A stretch of DNA of 33,930 nt from Zancudomyces culisetae (GCA_001969505.1 LSSK01001473.1:1-33930); one strand, 5' to 3'. Shown: positions 1 to 11,478, counted from the first letter of the stretch. Numbers and translations: made by a program. The notes: generated by a model from the letters alone, not told the origin.

Positions 1-855
1 ACCCCTCCCTACCCCTCCTTCTCTCCTCTCCAGATAATACTGTTCAAATAAGAATTTTAAGCCTTGAGTTGTTATTTTCAACTTGTTCGAATGCTGAATC
101 CTGCAGAATAATCGAAAGTGTGTGCAGTAGTGGCAGTATCATTCATACAACGTACCCCTCCTTCTTTTACTTCAGACGAATATGTATTCTCATTTACATT
201 GTATTGATGTGTGTACATTTATCAAACAATATTTTATTCAATAGCAGTAATCAATTGCCATGAGAAGATGTATATATATTTTTTTTTACAAAAAAAAAAC
301 ACCTCAAAATGGGAAAAGATGTAATATTCGTCCACTTACATGTTTATTCCCCCCCCCCTCCCATAGGCACACTTTTTTTTTGCTTTTGGTTTGTTATGTA
401 TTTTTGAAAACAAGAACTATAGAGGGACTAACTACTTTATACATTCACATTTGATCTCCAGAAGTACACGAGTGGGCAAAGTTCAAATGTATAACATCAA
501 GACATTATTGTGAATAGCTGGGTAGAATATTCATAAATGGGGGAGGAGGGGGGAAGGATTGACCATAATTATACCAAATTCATCTTCGCACCAATAGTAC
601 AAGAGTAAGAACCCATAGTCTTTATCCAAATGTGTGTGATACTGTTAATCATATTAGCAAAGTTTTGATGTTGAATCGGCCTTTCTTTTTTCTTCTTTTT
701 TGGTTAGGTGTCGTCAAATCAATAGGAAGAGAATGAGGGGGGAAACCGATTTATTGGCTAACAACAAAAGAAAAAAAAATAAAAAACATATTTAAAACAA
801 AATAGCAGGATAAATAGCAATGAGAGAGTTCGGAGAGGAGGAAAATAAGTATAGA
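1..855. other. intergenic / 3' flank of importin alpha
   Basis: I see no convincing gene. The stretch holds A and T homopolymers, a C-rich tract near 351-362 and a G-rich GGGGGAGG tract near 539-556. The first 33 bases are almost pure pyrimidine ending in CAG, which would pass as a splice acceptor for a plus-strand exon from outside the window, but the three frames that follow close quickly. The right half should carry the 3' UTR of the minus-strand importin gene. Confidence 0.6.
750..755 (-). terminator. possible polyadenylation signal for importin alpha
   Basis: Read on the minus strand, this hexamer is AATAAA, about 100 bases past the importin alpha stop codon, a normal distance for a 3' end signal. 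In DNA this AT-rich a chance match is easy, so support is position only. Confidence 0.35.
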
Positions 856-2743
856 CTAGAAATTAAAGCCACCTTGAGGGGCGGATACATCAGTGTGGAA
901 GGTGTATTCGCCAGTCATAGGATCAATTTCAGGTTCATCAATTGGGTTGGTATCGTTTTCATCGCCAAAATACTTGTCGATGATTTGGTAGGACTTCTTG
1001 TAGATATCGATATTGTCGTGCATTTGGAGATTGTGTATTTTTTCCATTCCACCAACTTCTTCAATCATGAGAGCGTAGTGGTTAATTTCGAGATTACGTT
1101 GGTTCATATCAAGCTCGCCAACCTTCAAAATATTTTCAAGACCATCGAGAGCGACGAGGATGGCACGGTTGTCCATACAGCTTAAGATGTCACACAGAGG
1201 CTTTATACAGCCAACACTGACGAGGTAGCGAACTTGTTCGGGTTGAGCCATTCCACCAACAGTAGCATTGGAAATGGCCCAGCAGGCTTCCTTCTTGCTT
1301 CTAAAATCGCCGTTCTGTAGGATTTCGAGAATGGCAGGAATTAAATTGGCTTCAATGACAGCCTGGATTTGTTCAGGGACACCAGCAGTGATGTTGGAAA
1401 TGGTCCAACAGGTTTCTCTGCGAATGGCCTCACGGGGAGAGGAGAGAAGACCCAGGAGAACAGGGAGAACGCCACAGTTGATTGGCACCTGAGTCTGAGA
1501 ATCGTCACCAGTGACAATATTTCCAATTGATCTTAAAGCAGGCGTAACAACTGAGGAAAGTTGATGAGACAGGAGCTCAACAAGTCTTGGTACTACACCG
1601 GCCTGAATGACAGCACCGATTTTTTCATTTTGTCCGTCAGACAAATACGAAATGGCCCAGCACGCATCCGTAAGAATTTCCTCATCAACTGAATATATAA
1701 GTTTTGAAAGCACAGGCAGCGCTGGGTATACCAGCTCCCATGGTGGCTGTGGATTCTTGCCTCTGCAAAAGTTGGAAAGCGACCATGTGGCATTTCGCAG
1801 CATTGACAGTTTGTGGTTTTCGCTCAGTACCCTTAAAAGTGGCTCCATCGCGCCTGCCGCAAGTACTACATCCCTACATTGTGGGCTGTCACCTGCTATA
1901 TTTCCTAATGCCCAAACAGCCTGTTCGCGCACATCTTGGTTTGAGCTATCCAAGAGTTCTACAAATATTGGCACTGCCTGTGCATCTATCACCACCTGGG
2001 TTTGTGTACTTGATCCTGACGATATGTTTGTTAGTGCCCAACTAGCCTCAAACTATTTAAATCGTTTATACATTCCATCAAACACTCTTTGTAAAAAAAA
2101 ATATCTTTTTTCTCGTCTTTTCCTTTTATATATATTTCCCTAATTTAAAAAAAATAAAAAATTCTCTGTTTTTCTACTTACCTGAATAACCGTTTGCTGT
2201 GATCGAAGAAGTTCTACAAATCGTGAAACTACTCCGCACTCTATAACTTTTTCTATCGGTGGATTTTTCTCCTTGGATAACAATTTGCGGAATTTAGTTA
2301 CTGAAGTTAGCTGCTCTTCTGCTGAGTCTGAATATAACTGCGCCTTCATTTGTTCCAGATCGAACTCGGTCTATTTAGATAAACATTTACACATTTTATA
2401 TTGATTACTACCAATGACACTTCTCCCTCTCTTTTTTTTGGCATGTATTCAAATTACGTTATCCATAACCACATATTTCTTTTGTAGGGTTTTTTTTTCC
2501 CACAAGAGTTTTATTTCAACAAATAATGGCTTTTCGGCTTACCTCAGGATGTTGCATCTCGTCCTCGCTATCCGAGTTATCTATTTCAAAGTTGAAGTTT
2601 CTGCGTTTACTCAAATTCTCGTCCCTCTTTTGCTTACGCAATTCCACTGATTGCTCCTCCCTCCTGCGTCGCAATTCATCCTGTGTAAAGATTCCCTTGC
2701 TCTTGTACGCATTTCTCCGATGCTCTGGTATTTTTTGATCCAT
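856..2743 (-). CDS. SRP1: importin subunit alpha (karyopherin alpha)
   Basis: Adaptor of nuclear protein import: it binds classical nuclear localisation signals in the cytoplasm and carries cargo through the pore with importin beta. Exons, in minus order, are 2743-2543, 2370-2182 and 2052-856, joined in phase with GTAAG donors and TAG acceptors, giving 528 residues (yeast Srp1 has 542). Residues 1-60 form the importin-beta-binding domain, with [10 protein letters not shown], the RRRREEQ cluster and LSKRRNF. Armadillo repeats follow, with the cargo-binding W...N pairs visible as [45 protein letters not shown] and WAISNATVG. The C-terminal helix ends in a GFNF-type tail as in fungal and animal homologues. 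An acidic DNSDSEDE patch follows the basic domain. No key feature is missing. Confidence 0.97.
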
Positions 2744-2956
2744 TTTTTTATTCTCGTTTTATTTATTGCTATTATCCTTTATTCCTTCTAATATATTTTC
2801 TTTTGTACGAAAATTTTTTTTTAAAGTAAAAAACTAAATAATTTAATCTTAACAATATTAAACAAGTTGAAATGGAAATAACATTGACATTAAAAAAAAA
2901 TCAGACAGTAGCCAGAACGGAAAAAAAAATATTATTCTGTTAATTTCTTCTTGCTG

Positions 2957-3245
2957 CTAATTTGCTCCCTGATGGGGAGGTACTTCAAAAAACTGGACAT
3001 TATTTATCTTCATTGATTTATCGGCTGTTTATATACGCTAGTGGTTTTGTTAATACCCATATTATTTGCGAATTTAGAAAAAAAATGCAAAAAAATACAA
3101 TACTGGAATTCTATTCGTGGTAGTGTAAATATTGCATTACCAACAATGCTTTGCCGGCCATCCAACAGGATTCCATTCTTTTTTAGATACAAACCATTTT
3201 CTCCAAAATTTATACCACCTATGTGTATTTTGTTCTGAGAACTTT
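2957..3245 (-). CDS. unidentified two-exon gene, 5' end not found
   Basis: The minus strand has an open segment 3245-3141 that reads KIHIGGINFGENGLYLKKNG and then LLDGRQSIV. It reaches a GTAATG donor and joins in phase to 3024-2957 (after ATATAAACAG), which reads ADKSMKINNVQ, FFEVPPHQGAN and stop. The join gives a balanced, globular-looking protein end, whereas reading through the intron gives hydrophobic AT-driven sequence. A likely acceptor (CTGCGCAG) precedes 3245, so at least one more upstream exon with the ATG is needed; I could not place it. It lies about 215 bp upstream of the importin alpha start, on the same strand. I do not recognise the family, and chance remains possible. Confidence 0.4.
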
Positions 3246-4192
3246 CTGCGCAGTCGAAAGATCGAAGCAATTAGAAAAACATAGCTGCCACATTTAACTC
3301 CCTCTCAAATCGATACTTCTCCCTCCTCCCTCCTCTCTTTCTCTTGAAAATGAACCCTAAGATTCCTCCTCCCTCACAGCAAAATAAAAAATAAAGGCAA
3401 AAGAGAAGTTTTCTTTACATAACCCATGGCTTCCACAATATCATATTCACAATTGAAAAGACCTAGTATATATCTCTAAAAATCTAAAATGTATATAGGC
3501 TGCTCAACTCATAGTAGAAGCCAAAGTCGTGTCATCTCCCCCCTCCCACTACTTGCACAGACTACTCAGCATTTGAATTTTTGACTTTTGTTTGTTCTTT
3601 GCTGTTATTTACAATACTTGGGCAGTTAGCATATTTCTATATCAAAAAATATATAGAAAAGTGACCTGTGCTCGCATATATGATTACACCAGCAAGTTGA
3701 ATCCACAGTATTTCTATTCACAGATCTTTTTATTCATTCGAATAATCTACTATACCAGTATGGCATTAATGGTTGTCACTACCAGCTAAAAATCAAGGAT
3801 TTTTCATGTAAAATTGAGGGAACCTCAAAATAGTGTTATCAGTAACCATTACCAGTTACTATATCCTCTGAAAATGGGATAGATATCAAATTTACCAACC
3901 TTTACAAGCGCAAAAAAAAAATTCCTCTCATTTTATTAAAAAGAAATGACACAGTAGCAATAGAATTGATAAAAGATTGATGGCACTAAATAAAAAGAGG
4001 AACTATCCCTTCACTTGAACATCAAAATATTCTTCAAGTTAAACAAAATAAAACCATGTTAATTAAAATAAAAGTTGAAAAAAAAATCTAGGATATTTTG
4101 TATCTTTCTGCACTCTACGAATGAACAATACTGGCGGTATTTCTATAATTATTAGTTTGAAATAACCAGCAGGCTACATCACCCCTCGGATG
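3246..4192. other. intergenic
   Basis: No supportable gene. It probably contains the missing first exon of the 2957-3245 candidate and the 3' UTR of the carrier. CT-rich tracts occur at about 3315-3345 and 3534-3549. A 65-codon plus-strand frame at 3592-3789 has AT-driven composition and looks like chance. Confidence 0.5.
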
Positions 4193-5462
4193 TTAAGCTG
4201 CCGCCTTTAACTTTTTTCTGTTGAGGAGCATAAACATTCTTATGATGTATCTAGTCAATGACTCCTTGATCATTAAAACTAGTGCCTGCGAGATAACTGC
4301 CTTTATAATTTGCATTTGCATCCCCTATTTCAATAACAGTCAAAAAAAAAGTTAAAATGTTAAACCATACATCCACCCCCCTCCCCTCCCATAACATTAT
4401 CTCTACATATCATTTTCCAAGTCATGAATTTGAGAAAACGCATTCAAAGCATTAAAATTTTACCTTGTACAAGCCTGCTACTCCAGCAATCTTGAAAGTT
4501 TTCTTCAAAACATCTGTGGTATCCTTATATATAACATCATCACCAAACTTCTCGACTTCCTCCTTGCTGGGTCTCCACATCAAGCGTGTTTTGGCGGTAA
4601 TATATGGGTAAGTTACAACTGTTGCCAAGGTTTTCGAAAGTGCACCAGCTGCAAAAGCCTCTGAGGGTAATAAATATGCAGACGTGATATCCGTATTTTT
4701 CGACTTGCGTTCTAAAAGCATAGTCTTTGTTCTTTCAAATACACCATAAGTGATAGCGGGGTTGATACATAGAACCATTGTTGGCTTAAAGCCCTTCCAT
4801 AGCCCTAAAATTCCATCGATCTCTATTATTTCTCTTATTACATCAACAATAGATTCTTGTGATTTACTAGAGCTTGTTTGTTGTCTAGTAGCAATTACAT
4901 TTAGAGGCAATGTAAAGCATTGGCAGAGCATTCCTGAAACTGCACCTATGGCAAGCTCAGCCAATGTCGACAACCCCTTATTTGCTTCTACTTTAGTTAT
5001 TCTTCTATAGTTTGTCTTTATATAAGAATAAAAGTAGAAGTATATATATCCTGTTGTTGCCTGATTAATCAAGCTGGACCCCAGACCTCTATATAGTCCT
5101 TGAAGGCCCTCTGAGGCCAGGATCTTTTTAAAGGCATCGAATATTCCACTGTATGCATGGTGGTCTTTTGAGTTTTGCACCTGGTAACGTACTTTAATCC
5201 TATTAAATAAAACAGATAGAAATAGATTATATCTGATTGAAACTAGTAAACTAACTCCATTTATATTATTGTCCACTTGTGCTATCGTACAATACTAAGT
5301 GGGCTTGTGCTGCTAGCAAAGCACATAAAGATACATCTGGATAAAAAACAAGTATTATTAGACTTACGTATCAAGAGGGTATATTAAATATAATGCCAAC
5401 ACAGAGCTAGCCGAACCCGAAAGTGCGTCGATTGCCGGTGTGGATGCAAGTGCGTTTGACAT
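4193..5462 (-). CDS. mitochondrial-carrier-family transporter, peroxisomal adenine-nucleotide type
   Basis: Membrane transporter of the SLC25 family; closest in pattern to PMP34 (SLC25A17) and yeast Ant1, which exchange ATP or cofactors across the peroxisomal membrane. Exons are 5462-5368, 5199-4464 and 4324-4193; the joins are in phase and give 320 residues, the usual carrier length. The three carrier signatures are all present: PLDTIKVRYQVQ (residues 29-40, completed only by splicing), PLNVIATRQQT in the second repeat and PYITAKTRLMW in the third. The last exon supplies GMQMQIIKAVISQALVLMIKE, typical of the end of the PMP34 branch, so the in-frame stop soon after 4464 is intronic. A long basic tail ends in LKAAA. 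The substrate cannot be settled by eye; a mitochondrial location is the alternative. Confidence 0.88.
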
Positions 5463-5537
5463 ATTGTGCCTGGTAGTATTATTTTTTATTGACTCTTCTT
5501 TCGAAACGTTTATAGACTACAGTATACCACTTTACAA

Positions 5538-5655
5538 CTAAAGACGTGGTGGTGGTGGTGGTGGTGCTTCCTTTGACTTTGAGCCTTGTTTTTCCTGCCT
5601 TATTTTCTTTACAAGCGCGCAGATCGAAGGTCTAACCCGTTTAGATTTTTTTTTC
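5538..5655 (-). other. possible terminal exon of an unidentified gene
   Basis: After a good acceptor (TATATTTTCAG) the minus strand reads KKKSKRVRPSICALVKKIRQ, then EKQGSKSKEA, six prolines, RL and stop (38 residues). Lysine-rich tails of this kind occur in small RNA-binding or ribosome-associated proteins, but I do not recognise it. The proline run comes from a GGT microsatellite (about 5547-5567), which weakens the case. Upstream, 5821-5700 is open in a frame that would join to a different frame of this exon, so the gene model is unresolved. It is divergent with no clear partner. Confidence 0.25.
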
Positions 5656-8269
5656 CTGAAAATATAAGAGTATAAAATAACAATACTATGGACCCCTTAT
5701 TTTTACCAATATTAAGTAGGGTATTTTGGCTGATTAAAATATAAACAGTTGTAAAGAACAAATCCTTAATATTCACATTTGCACATTTGCACATCTGCAC
5801 GCTTAAATAAGCAAATACCATACACAGCTTAAAAGGCGGATATTTTCCACCTTTTTTATTTGGCCCTAATTGGCACAGTCACTCAGTTTTCTCTAAATAA
5901 TAACCAATGCAAACCTTACCAAAAATGATAAAAAACAAAATCGCAATATTTGATGTAAAATGAGAGAATAAGCTAAAGCCAAACGATTGCACTGTTATCA
6001 TTACATGAACTTTTTTCGCCATAATGCCCTTCTAATTTTTAATAGCACCCACCACCTTTCTCGCCTTTTTTGCCTAGTTCTCCTCCCCCTATTACCCCCT
6101 TTTTTTTGTCATCTGTGGATTCATTATTTCACATGCATGCTTGAAAAAAAAAAGCTAAAACAATAAATTTTGTCTTCAAGAGTAACTGATAAAGCAAATC
6201 ATGAAAAGGTCTTAGCAAATCGTATTTTATATTTTTTGCATTGTCCAGCGAATGGTTTTCAAAACCTTAAAGCTCAATTAGCCCAACAAATCAACAATTC
6301 GGCTAATTCAGTGTTATCGTTTGGTTGAAACTCTAGTAATCTAGAATTATCAATGGAACGTTACATTCCTGCATTTTTTTTTCCAGAACATCGCGTTACA
6401 AATACTAAGGCTTCGAAGCAGAAAATAGAAAAGCAGCTTTTCTCAAGCTGGTCTTTTTTTTTATACCAAAAATAAAGCGAATAGATAGATAGATCGTTTT
6501 CAATTTGTATGAATTTGACAATGTGGATAGATACAGCCATTGCGCGAACTGGGATAAGAGACAAAGTACCCAGTTTAATGGTGAGAATGATAATCATAAT
6601 GAATGTACCACCATAAAGCCCATTCAAAAAATGAAAAGCGACAATTTTTTTAGCTATCACGCGTTATCAACTAGATAGATTAATAACTAATAATGAAAAA
6701 AAAACATAACCTTCACTTGACTACCTCCTATAAAAGTACAAGTATACAAACTTATTTTTCCCTTCTTATCAGTATGAGCAGCTCATACACAAAGTCTGGC
6801 GAGCAAACTGAATATTGATAAGTCCATTGACCTATTAATACGGGGGTATAAATACACTGTCTTATTAAATAAAAGCTAACAGAACCACAATGTAAGGTTT
6901 GTGAGAAGTATCCTCACAACACCTGTGTAGTACTTTTGTGTTGGGAGTATTAGGAACAAGAACTCGATATGCATAAAACTAGTGGAATTTCGTTTCAAAT
7001 AGATTTTATCGGTCTACAAAGCGGGAGGTTTTGAGGCGGGGGAAGGGGGGATGAGAATGTATGGTTCATTTAAACGGTTGAGTCCTTGAATATGTTTGTT
7101 GGTAGATTCCATTGGTGGAAGCTTAATAGAAATAGAAAACACAATTTGCTTTAGATTGTAGGCGTTTATAACCTGTATAAATCTTTGATTCAGTGATGAA
7201 ACATAGCTAGATTACACACACAAACACAATTAACAAGATAAAAGAAAAAGTGGTGTGATATGTGATGTTTCAAACTTTTTCTAGCAAGCGGAGATTGTAT
7301 ATTGACAGCACGTAAAATGTCCAAATTTATAAAAATAGAGTTGGCGAGTATCACAATAAATATACGGAAAAGTGCGCAAGTTACTGTAAAGGCAGATGAT
7401 ATTGTGTTGGCTTGTGGTCATATGTGAACCTGTTGTAAACTGGGATTAGTGCAGAATCCTGCCAAGTAATAGCTAGTTTGTAGCTTCTGGCTTTATAATG
7501 GTATTATACATATATTAACCCTCTTACTTTTAATAAAGTATACAAGTAAAAGTTCGAGTAATTTATGGGCTATCTCGTATTTACAAATATTATTGAAGTA
7601 GCAAGGCTGTTTCAAGCGGTATCTTTATGTTATGCAATAGTGTTTACAAGATGAAAGCATCGTTCCTGAAACTGGAAATTATAGGGAATCATACTGATAT
7701 TATTGCGACTAAAATGAAATAAAATGTGATCACCCCATTTCAAAATGCTTAAAACTCAGTATAATACCCTAGCTTGATGATAAATCCCAGTTTTGTGTCC
7801 ATATATGATAAATGTGCGTATGGAATAGTGATTTTACCTTTGTAAACGGTACCACTATGTACCAGAAGAATGGTAATTTTTTGGCCAAGATTAAGAGCAT
7901 ATATGGTCTCTTGTATTAACCACTACCACGAGCTCTTAGTTTCATCATTTCCAATACGGCACACGTTTTATAGATGTAAAATCGTAATTTGAACGAGATT
8001 AAAGTAAGCCAAGAACAATTCAACCAACTAAAGACTTTTGTAAAGCATTTCAATTGACATCATACGTATGCTTTTCACTGAGAACTGTAATGGTAAAAAA
8101 GAAAAGAACAAATTCTCTGTATTTATAGTCTTTTTTATAATTTTTCTTTCTATTGTATAGTTATACTGTGAACAGCTGCAATAAATACAGTCTCAGATAA
8201 ACTACAGAGAATGATAATAATAAGGCAGATATACTAGTTTAGCTTGAATATATATTTTTTTCGAAGGCA
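5656..8269. other. gene-poor AT-rich stretch
   Basis: I see no gene I can support over 2.6 kb. Short tandem ATTTGCAC-like copies lie at about 5773-5800, GATA copies at 6481-6495, and a G-rich tract at 7021-7050. A 99-codon minus frame at 6361-6660 is hydrophobic, lacks an ATG and looks like a by-product of composition. A TATAAATA motif at about 6846 has no downstream frame I can attach to it. Confidence 0.5.
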
Positions 8270-8488
8270 GGTGACCCGAAGTCTTATCCCGAAGCACCAC
8301 TTTTGCAACGCGGCTATGAACTTGATCTACAAACCGGTATAAGTTTAGCGCTTGTGCGGATTAGTAATGCAGGTAAGCACAACCAAACCATATGCACAAA
8401 GTGTAGACCAAGCTTTTATCCAAGACTTGATTACCCTCTTGATGATTTTGTTTTGGATAGTGGTGAAAGGAGTGACGTTGTTCTTTGA
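8270..8488 (+). other. isolated exon-like island, function unknown
   Basis: After a TTTTTTTCGAAGGCAG acceptor-like run, a frame opens reading [64 protein letters not shown] and stop at 8488. A consensus donor (GCAG|GTAAGC) lies at 8373, so it may instead be a short internal exon, 8271-8372. Base composition is clearly less AT-rich than the flanks and the residue use looks protein-like. No ATG and no partner exons were found. It may be an exon of a gene with very short exons, or a remnant of a decayed gene or element. Confidence 0.3.
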
Positions 8489-9747
8489 AACAGAATGCAG
8501 AGCAAAACTACGCATTCTTTTTTTTTCAGTACACGTGGTATTTTTTTCCACATATATACAAATCTTCTAACTTTAGACTTTTATTTTTTGTAAAGCTTGT
8601 TTATGGTAATAACTCTGGAAATCTGATTCTCTTACCTCAACTCCACTCATAATTTACTAAAGAAATAGGTGGGTCAAATCAAATCGACGATAAAATTTTA
8701 CTTTGCAAAAAAATTGTTGTGTGCGATTCCTAATAATATTTCAAACACATTGATTTATTTTGTCTTAGCAATTGTACAGCAAAGGGTGTATTATCAATAG
8801 GCGCATCCGACAGTCATGAGGAGATCAATGTTGGCTAAAATACAGCACTAACTGGGTCATACCTTCATCGATAACATCAATTTTATGTAGCAAATGTGAG
8901 TAAGTGCCTTTTGTGAAAGATAGAGAAAAGTCTCAGCACGAAACATTGAAGTGATACAAATTAGACGCGTTCAAATCCAAGAGAAGAAATATCAAAGTTC
9001 CTAAAGCTAAATGATCTTAGGATGGGAAAATTATGAGCATGATTTTAAAACAGGATGCAACTACCAAGGTGGCTTACCACAACTATATTCAGTTGCTACC
9101 GCTAATAGTGTACTTGCCAGAAAAAAAGCTTGCTTTTGCTATTGCTATCCACAAAAGTGAGTTTGCCTCTTGGGACGATATTATAGGCTAGATTTTCTTA
9201 TTGCAAACATAGCTTACCCACCACATTCCGGAGAAAACAAGCGCCAATAATCATTTACCAAAAAAAAAAGTAGAAGATGTGGTTTCAACCAATCTTTGCT
9301 TTGTGAAATCTTCGTCTGAATGAATAGCCAGACCAAAGACATTGTAGCCCAGCTTTTAAAAAATATTTCAAAGCAGTTAGAAAATATTCCCATTTACATA
9401 AAATGAGAGTTGAGTATTTGTTTGAAACAATATAAGATTCGCCAAAATAGCCAAGAGTCGGTCACAAAACTTCTCAATTCACAGCTTTCGAAACAAGGCA
9501 AATAATTAATACAATTTGGACCGAACAATGCTGTATCAAGAAAAAAAAAACAATGCACAAGCTGATGAGCGTGTAGGCAAATGTGGATCCCCCCAATTTC
9601 TACTCAAACCGCACATAACTTGATTTTTGCCCTAAAAAATATTTAAAACTGTGAAATTTGTGTAACAGCAAAAGATTACCAGCGAAAAAAATATATTTTC
9701 TGAAGCTCAATTATCTTAAGATATATATCAAACCAAAAAAAAAATAG
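8489..9747. other. intergenic, upstream of the penta-EF-hand gene
   Basis: No open frame of note on either strand. Many A8-A10 and T8-T10 runs. The right end must hold the promoter of the gene starting at 9873. Confidence 0.6.
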
Positions 9748-9757
9748 TATATAAAAG
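9748..9757 (+). promoter_or_regulatory. TATA box of the penta-EF-hand gene
   Basis: TATATAAAAG lies 116 bases before the ATG at 9873, in a plausible core-promoter position. It is a stronger TATA match than the surrounding AT runs. Confidence 0.45.
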
Positions 9758-9872
9758 CTCTTGCAATAAATACTGATTTGGCCAGCAACAAGGGCACAAA
9801 AAAAAGCATAAAACAAATCATAAGCTTTATTAGAAAAGGTTTCAAATTATTTAAACAAGCAAGTCAATAGCA

Positions 9873-11478
9873 ATGTCTTTCCAAGGAAACAGCGGACAAG
9901 GAGGTTATGGACAAGGAGGGTATGGACAAGGAGGGTATGGACAAGGGGGATATGGACAAGGTGGTTATGGACAAGGGGGATATGGACAAGGTGGTTATGG
10001 ACAAGGAGGTTATGGACAAGGAGGGTATGGACAAGGGGGTTATGGGCAGGGGGGATATGGACAAGGAGGATATGGACAAGGAGGATATGGACAAGGGGGA
10101 TATGATCAAAGAGGCTATGGCCAAGGAGGCTATGGACAGGGATATAATAGACCACCACCATACAGCGGTGGCCAAGGAGGAGGGCCAGCAGGAGTACCAG
10201 GAGGAGTACCAGGAGCAGGGCCAGGAGGAGGGCCAGGGGGTGTTCCGGGGGGAGTACCAGGTTCGAATCCTCGACCACAATTCGGTTTTGCAGATCGTAA
10301 GTTTAGTGAAGATTCACATTGCTTTATTTGCGAGGTTTTGCTAATAGAGACTTATTCTGTACTAAAATTCATTTCATGTAGCTTCGCAAATGGACAAAGA
10401 ACAACAATTGCATTACTGGTTCAGTGCTGTTGATACGTAAGTGCAATTTAAATATCCGATATAAATTAAACAGGTACAAAACCCAACATAATATTTTATA
10501 CGTTTTAAAAAATAGAAATGGAAACGGTTCATTAGATGCAGGGGAATTACAAAGAGCACTGATAAACGGTAACTTGATAAAAAAAGGGTGTATAAATTTC
10601 GATTGAGTATTAACATTCTGAAAATCAAATTTTACTAGGGGATTGGTCACCATTCGACATGGAAACTATTAGAATGATGATATCTATGTTTGATTCAGAT
10701 ATGAATGGAACGATAGACTTCAAGGAGTTTACTAGGCTATGGAAATATATTGAAGACTGGAAAAAATGCTTCCAAACATTTGATAAAGACGGCTCGGGAA
10801 CCATTGATCGTGGGGAGCTGTATGAAAGCTTGAAGGCTTTCGGCTTTAATGTTTCGAACAATGTGGTTGACACTTTGATGAAAAAATTCGCTACTATGGG
10901 TAATTTTCACTATACCAAGTTCTATATTTCCATGTACATATGACCAAATTATATTTACTAAATTGCAAAAACTTTCTCTAAACTTATTTTCTTCGATATA
11001 TTATTTACCAATGTCACTGTCCCATGAATATGGTAAGTTCAATAGCTACTGATTAATTGTGACCTTACATATACGATTGTGCTTGCTTTCACTGACTAAC
11101 CTATCGAATATCAATGTACACAGAATACAATAGGTCGTAAAGATATTAACTTTGACAAGTTCATCTACGCATGTGTTACCGTCAAGATGCTTACCGAAAA
11201 TTTCAAAAAGCTGGATACAGACAACGATGGGTGGATTAACGTTAACTACGAAAACGTAAGTACTCCGCAACCACATTTATATCTAAAATAGTACATATAA
11301 TTACAATAAGATCCAGATTTTCATACTCGTTGAAATGTACACTATAGTTCTTGATTCTCTCCATCACAAACAAATAATGTACTGCGGTCGGAACCACACA
11401 CACATCGCCATTCTCTGTAGTGGTGCTATACACAGCATTCCCCAAATCGACTTTACCCCTTTATCTTCCCACCACTAA
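9873..11478 (+). CDS. penta-EF-hand calcium-binding protein (peflin / ALG-2 family)
   Basis: Cytosolic Ca2+ sensor that binds partners in ESCRT, COPII or membrane-repair pathways in its family. Exons are 9873-10296, 10382-10436, 10516-10568, 10639-10899, 11134-11255 and probably 11317-11478. Residues 10-89 are 16 tandem pentapeptides (13 GGYGQ, then GGYDQ, RGYGQ, GGYGQ), followed by a Gly-Pro-Val-rich linker to about 137; human peflin also has a Gly/Pro repeat head, but of nonapeptides. EF1 is DTNGNGSLDAGE (159-170), EF2 DSDMNGTIDFKE (196-207) and EF3 DKDGSGTIDRGE (226-237), all with intact calcium ligands. EF4 is degenerate (GRKDINFDKF) and EF5 (DTDNDGWINVNYE) forms the dimerisation end. The first five exons are firm. 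The sixth gives a 53-residue tail that is too long for the family, so the true C-terminus is uncertain. Confidence 0.9.
9900..10139 (+). repeat. 15-bp coding repeat for GGYGQ
   Basis: Sixteen in-frame 15-bp units. The glycine codons vary (GGA, GGT, GGG) between units while TAT and CAA hardly change, so the array is old enough to have gained synonymous changes or is mixed by unequal exchange. Long open frames on the opposite strand here are shadows of the repeat. Confidence 0.9.

Noticed and set aside
820-2143. Several frames on the plus strand and in other frames across importin alpha
   Set aside because: They overlap conserved armadillo-repeat coding sequence on the minus strand.
4452-4463. 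Carrier gene ending at the in-frame stop after GLYKVKF
   Set aside because: The donor GTAAAA splits this end; splicing to 4324 restores the conserved carrier C-terminus.
6361-6660. 99-codon hydrophobic minus frame
   Set aside because: No ATG at its start, composition-driven, ends in a poly-lysine run from a T tract.
9900-10139. CRISPR-like regular repeat
   Set aside because: Directly abutting 15-bp coding units with no spacers, in a eukaryotic gene.
10260-10270. Perfect tRNA B-box-like GGTTCGAATCC
   Set aside because: It lies inside the coding sequence of the penta-EF-hand gene, with no A box, cloverleaf or acceptor stem around it.
9847-10280. Two long minus frames (LLVH.. and SLSI.. repeats) and a second plus frame (MDKEG..) over the GGYGQ array
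   Set aside because: They are shadows of the 15-bp repeat; only the GGYGQ frame joins in phase to the EF-hand exons.
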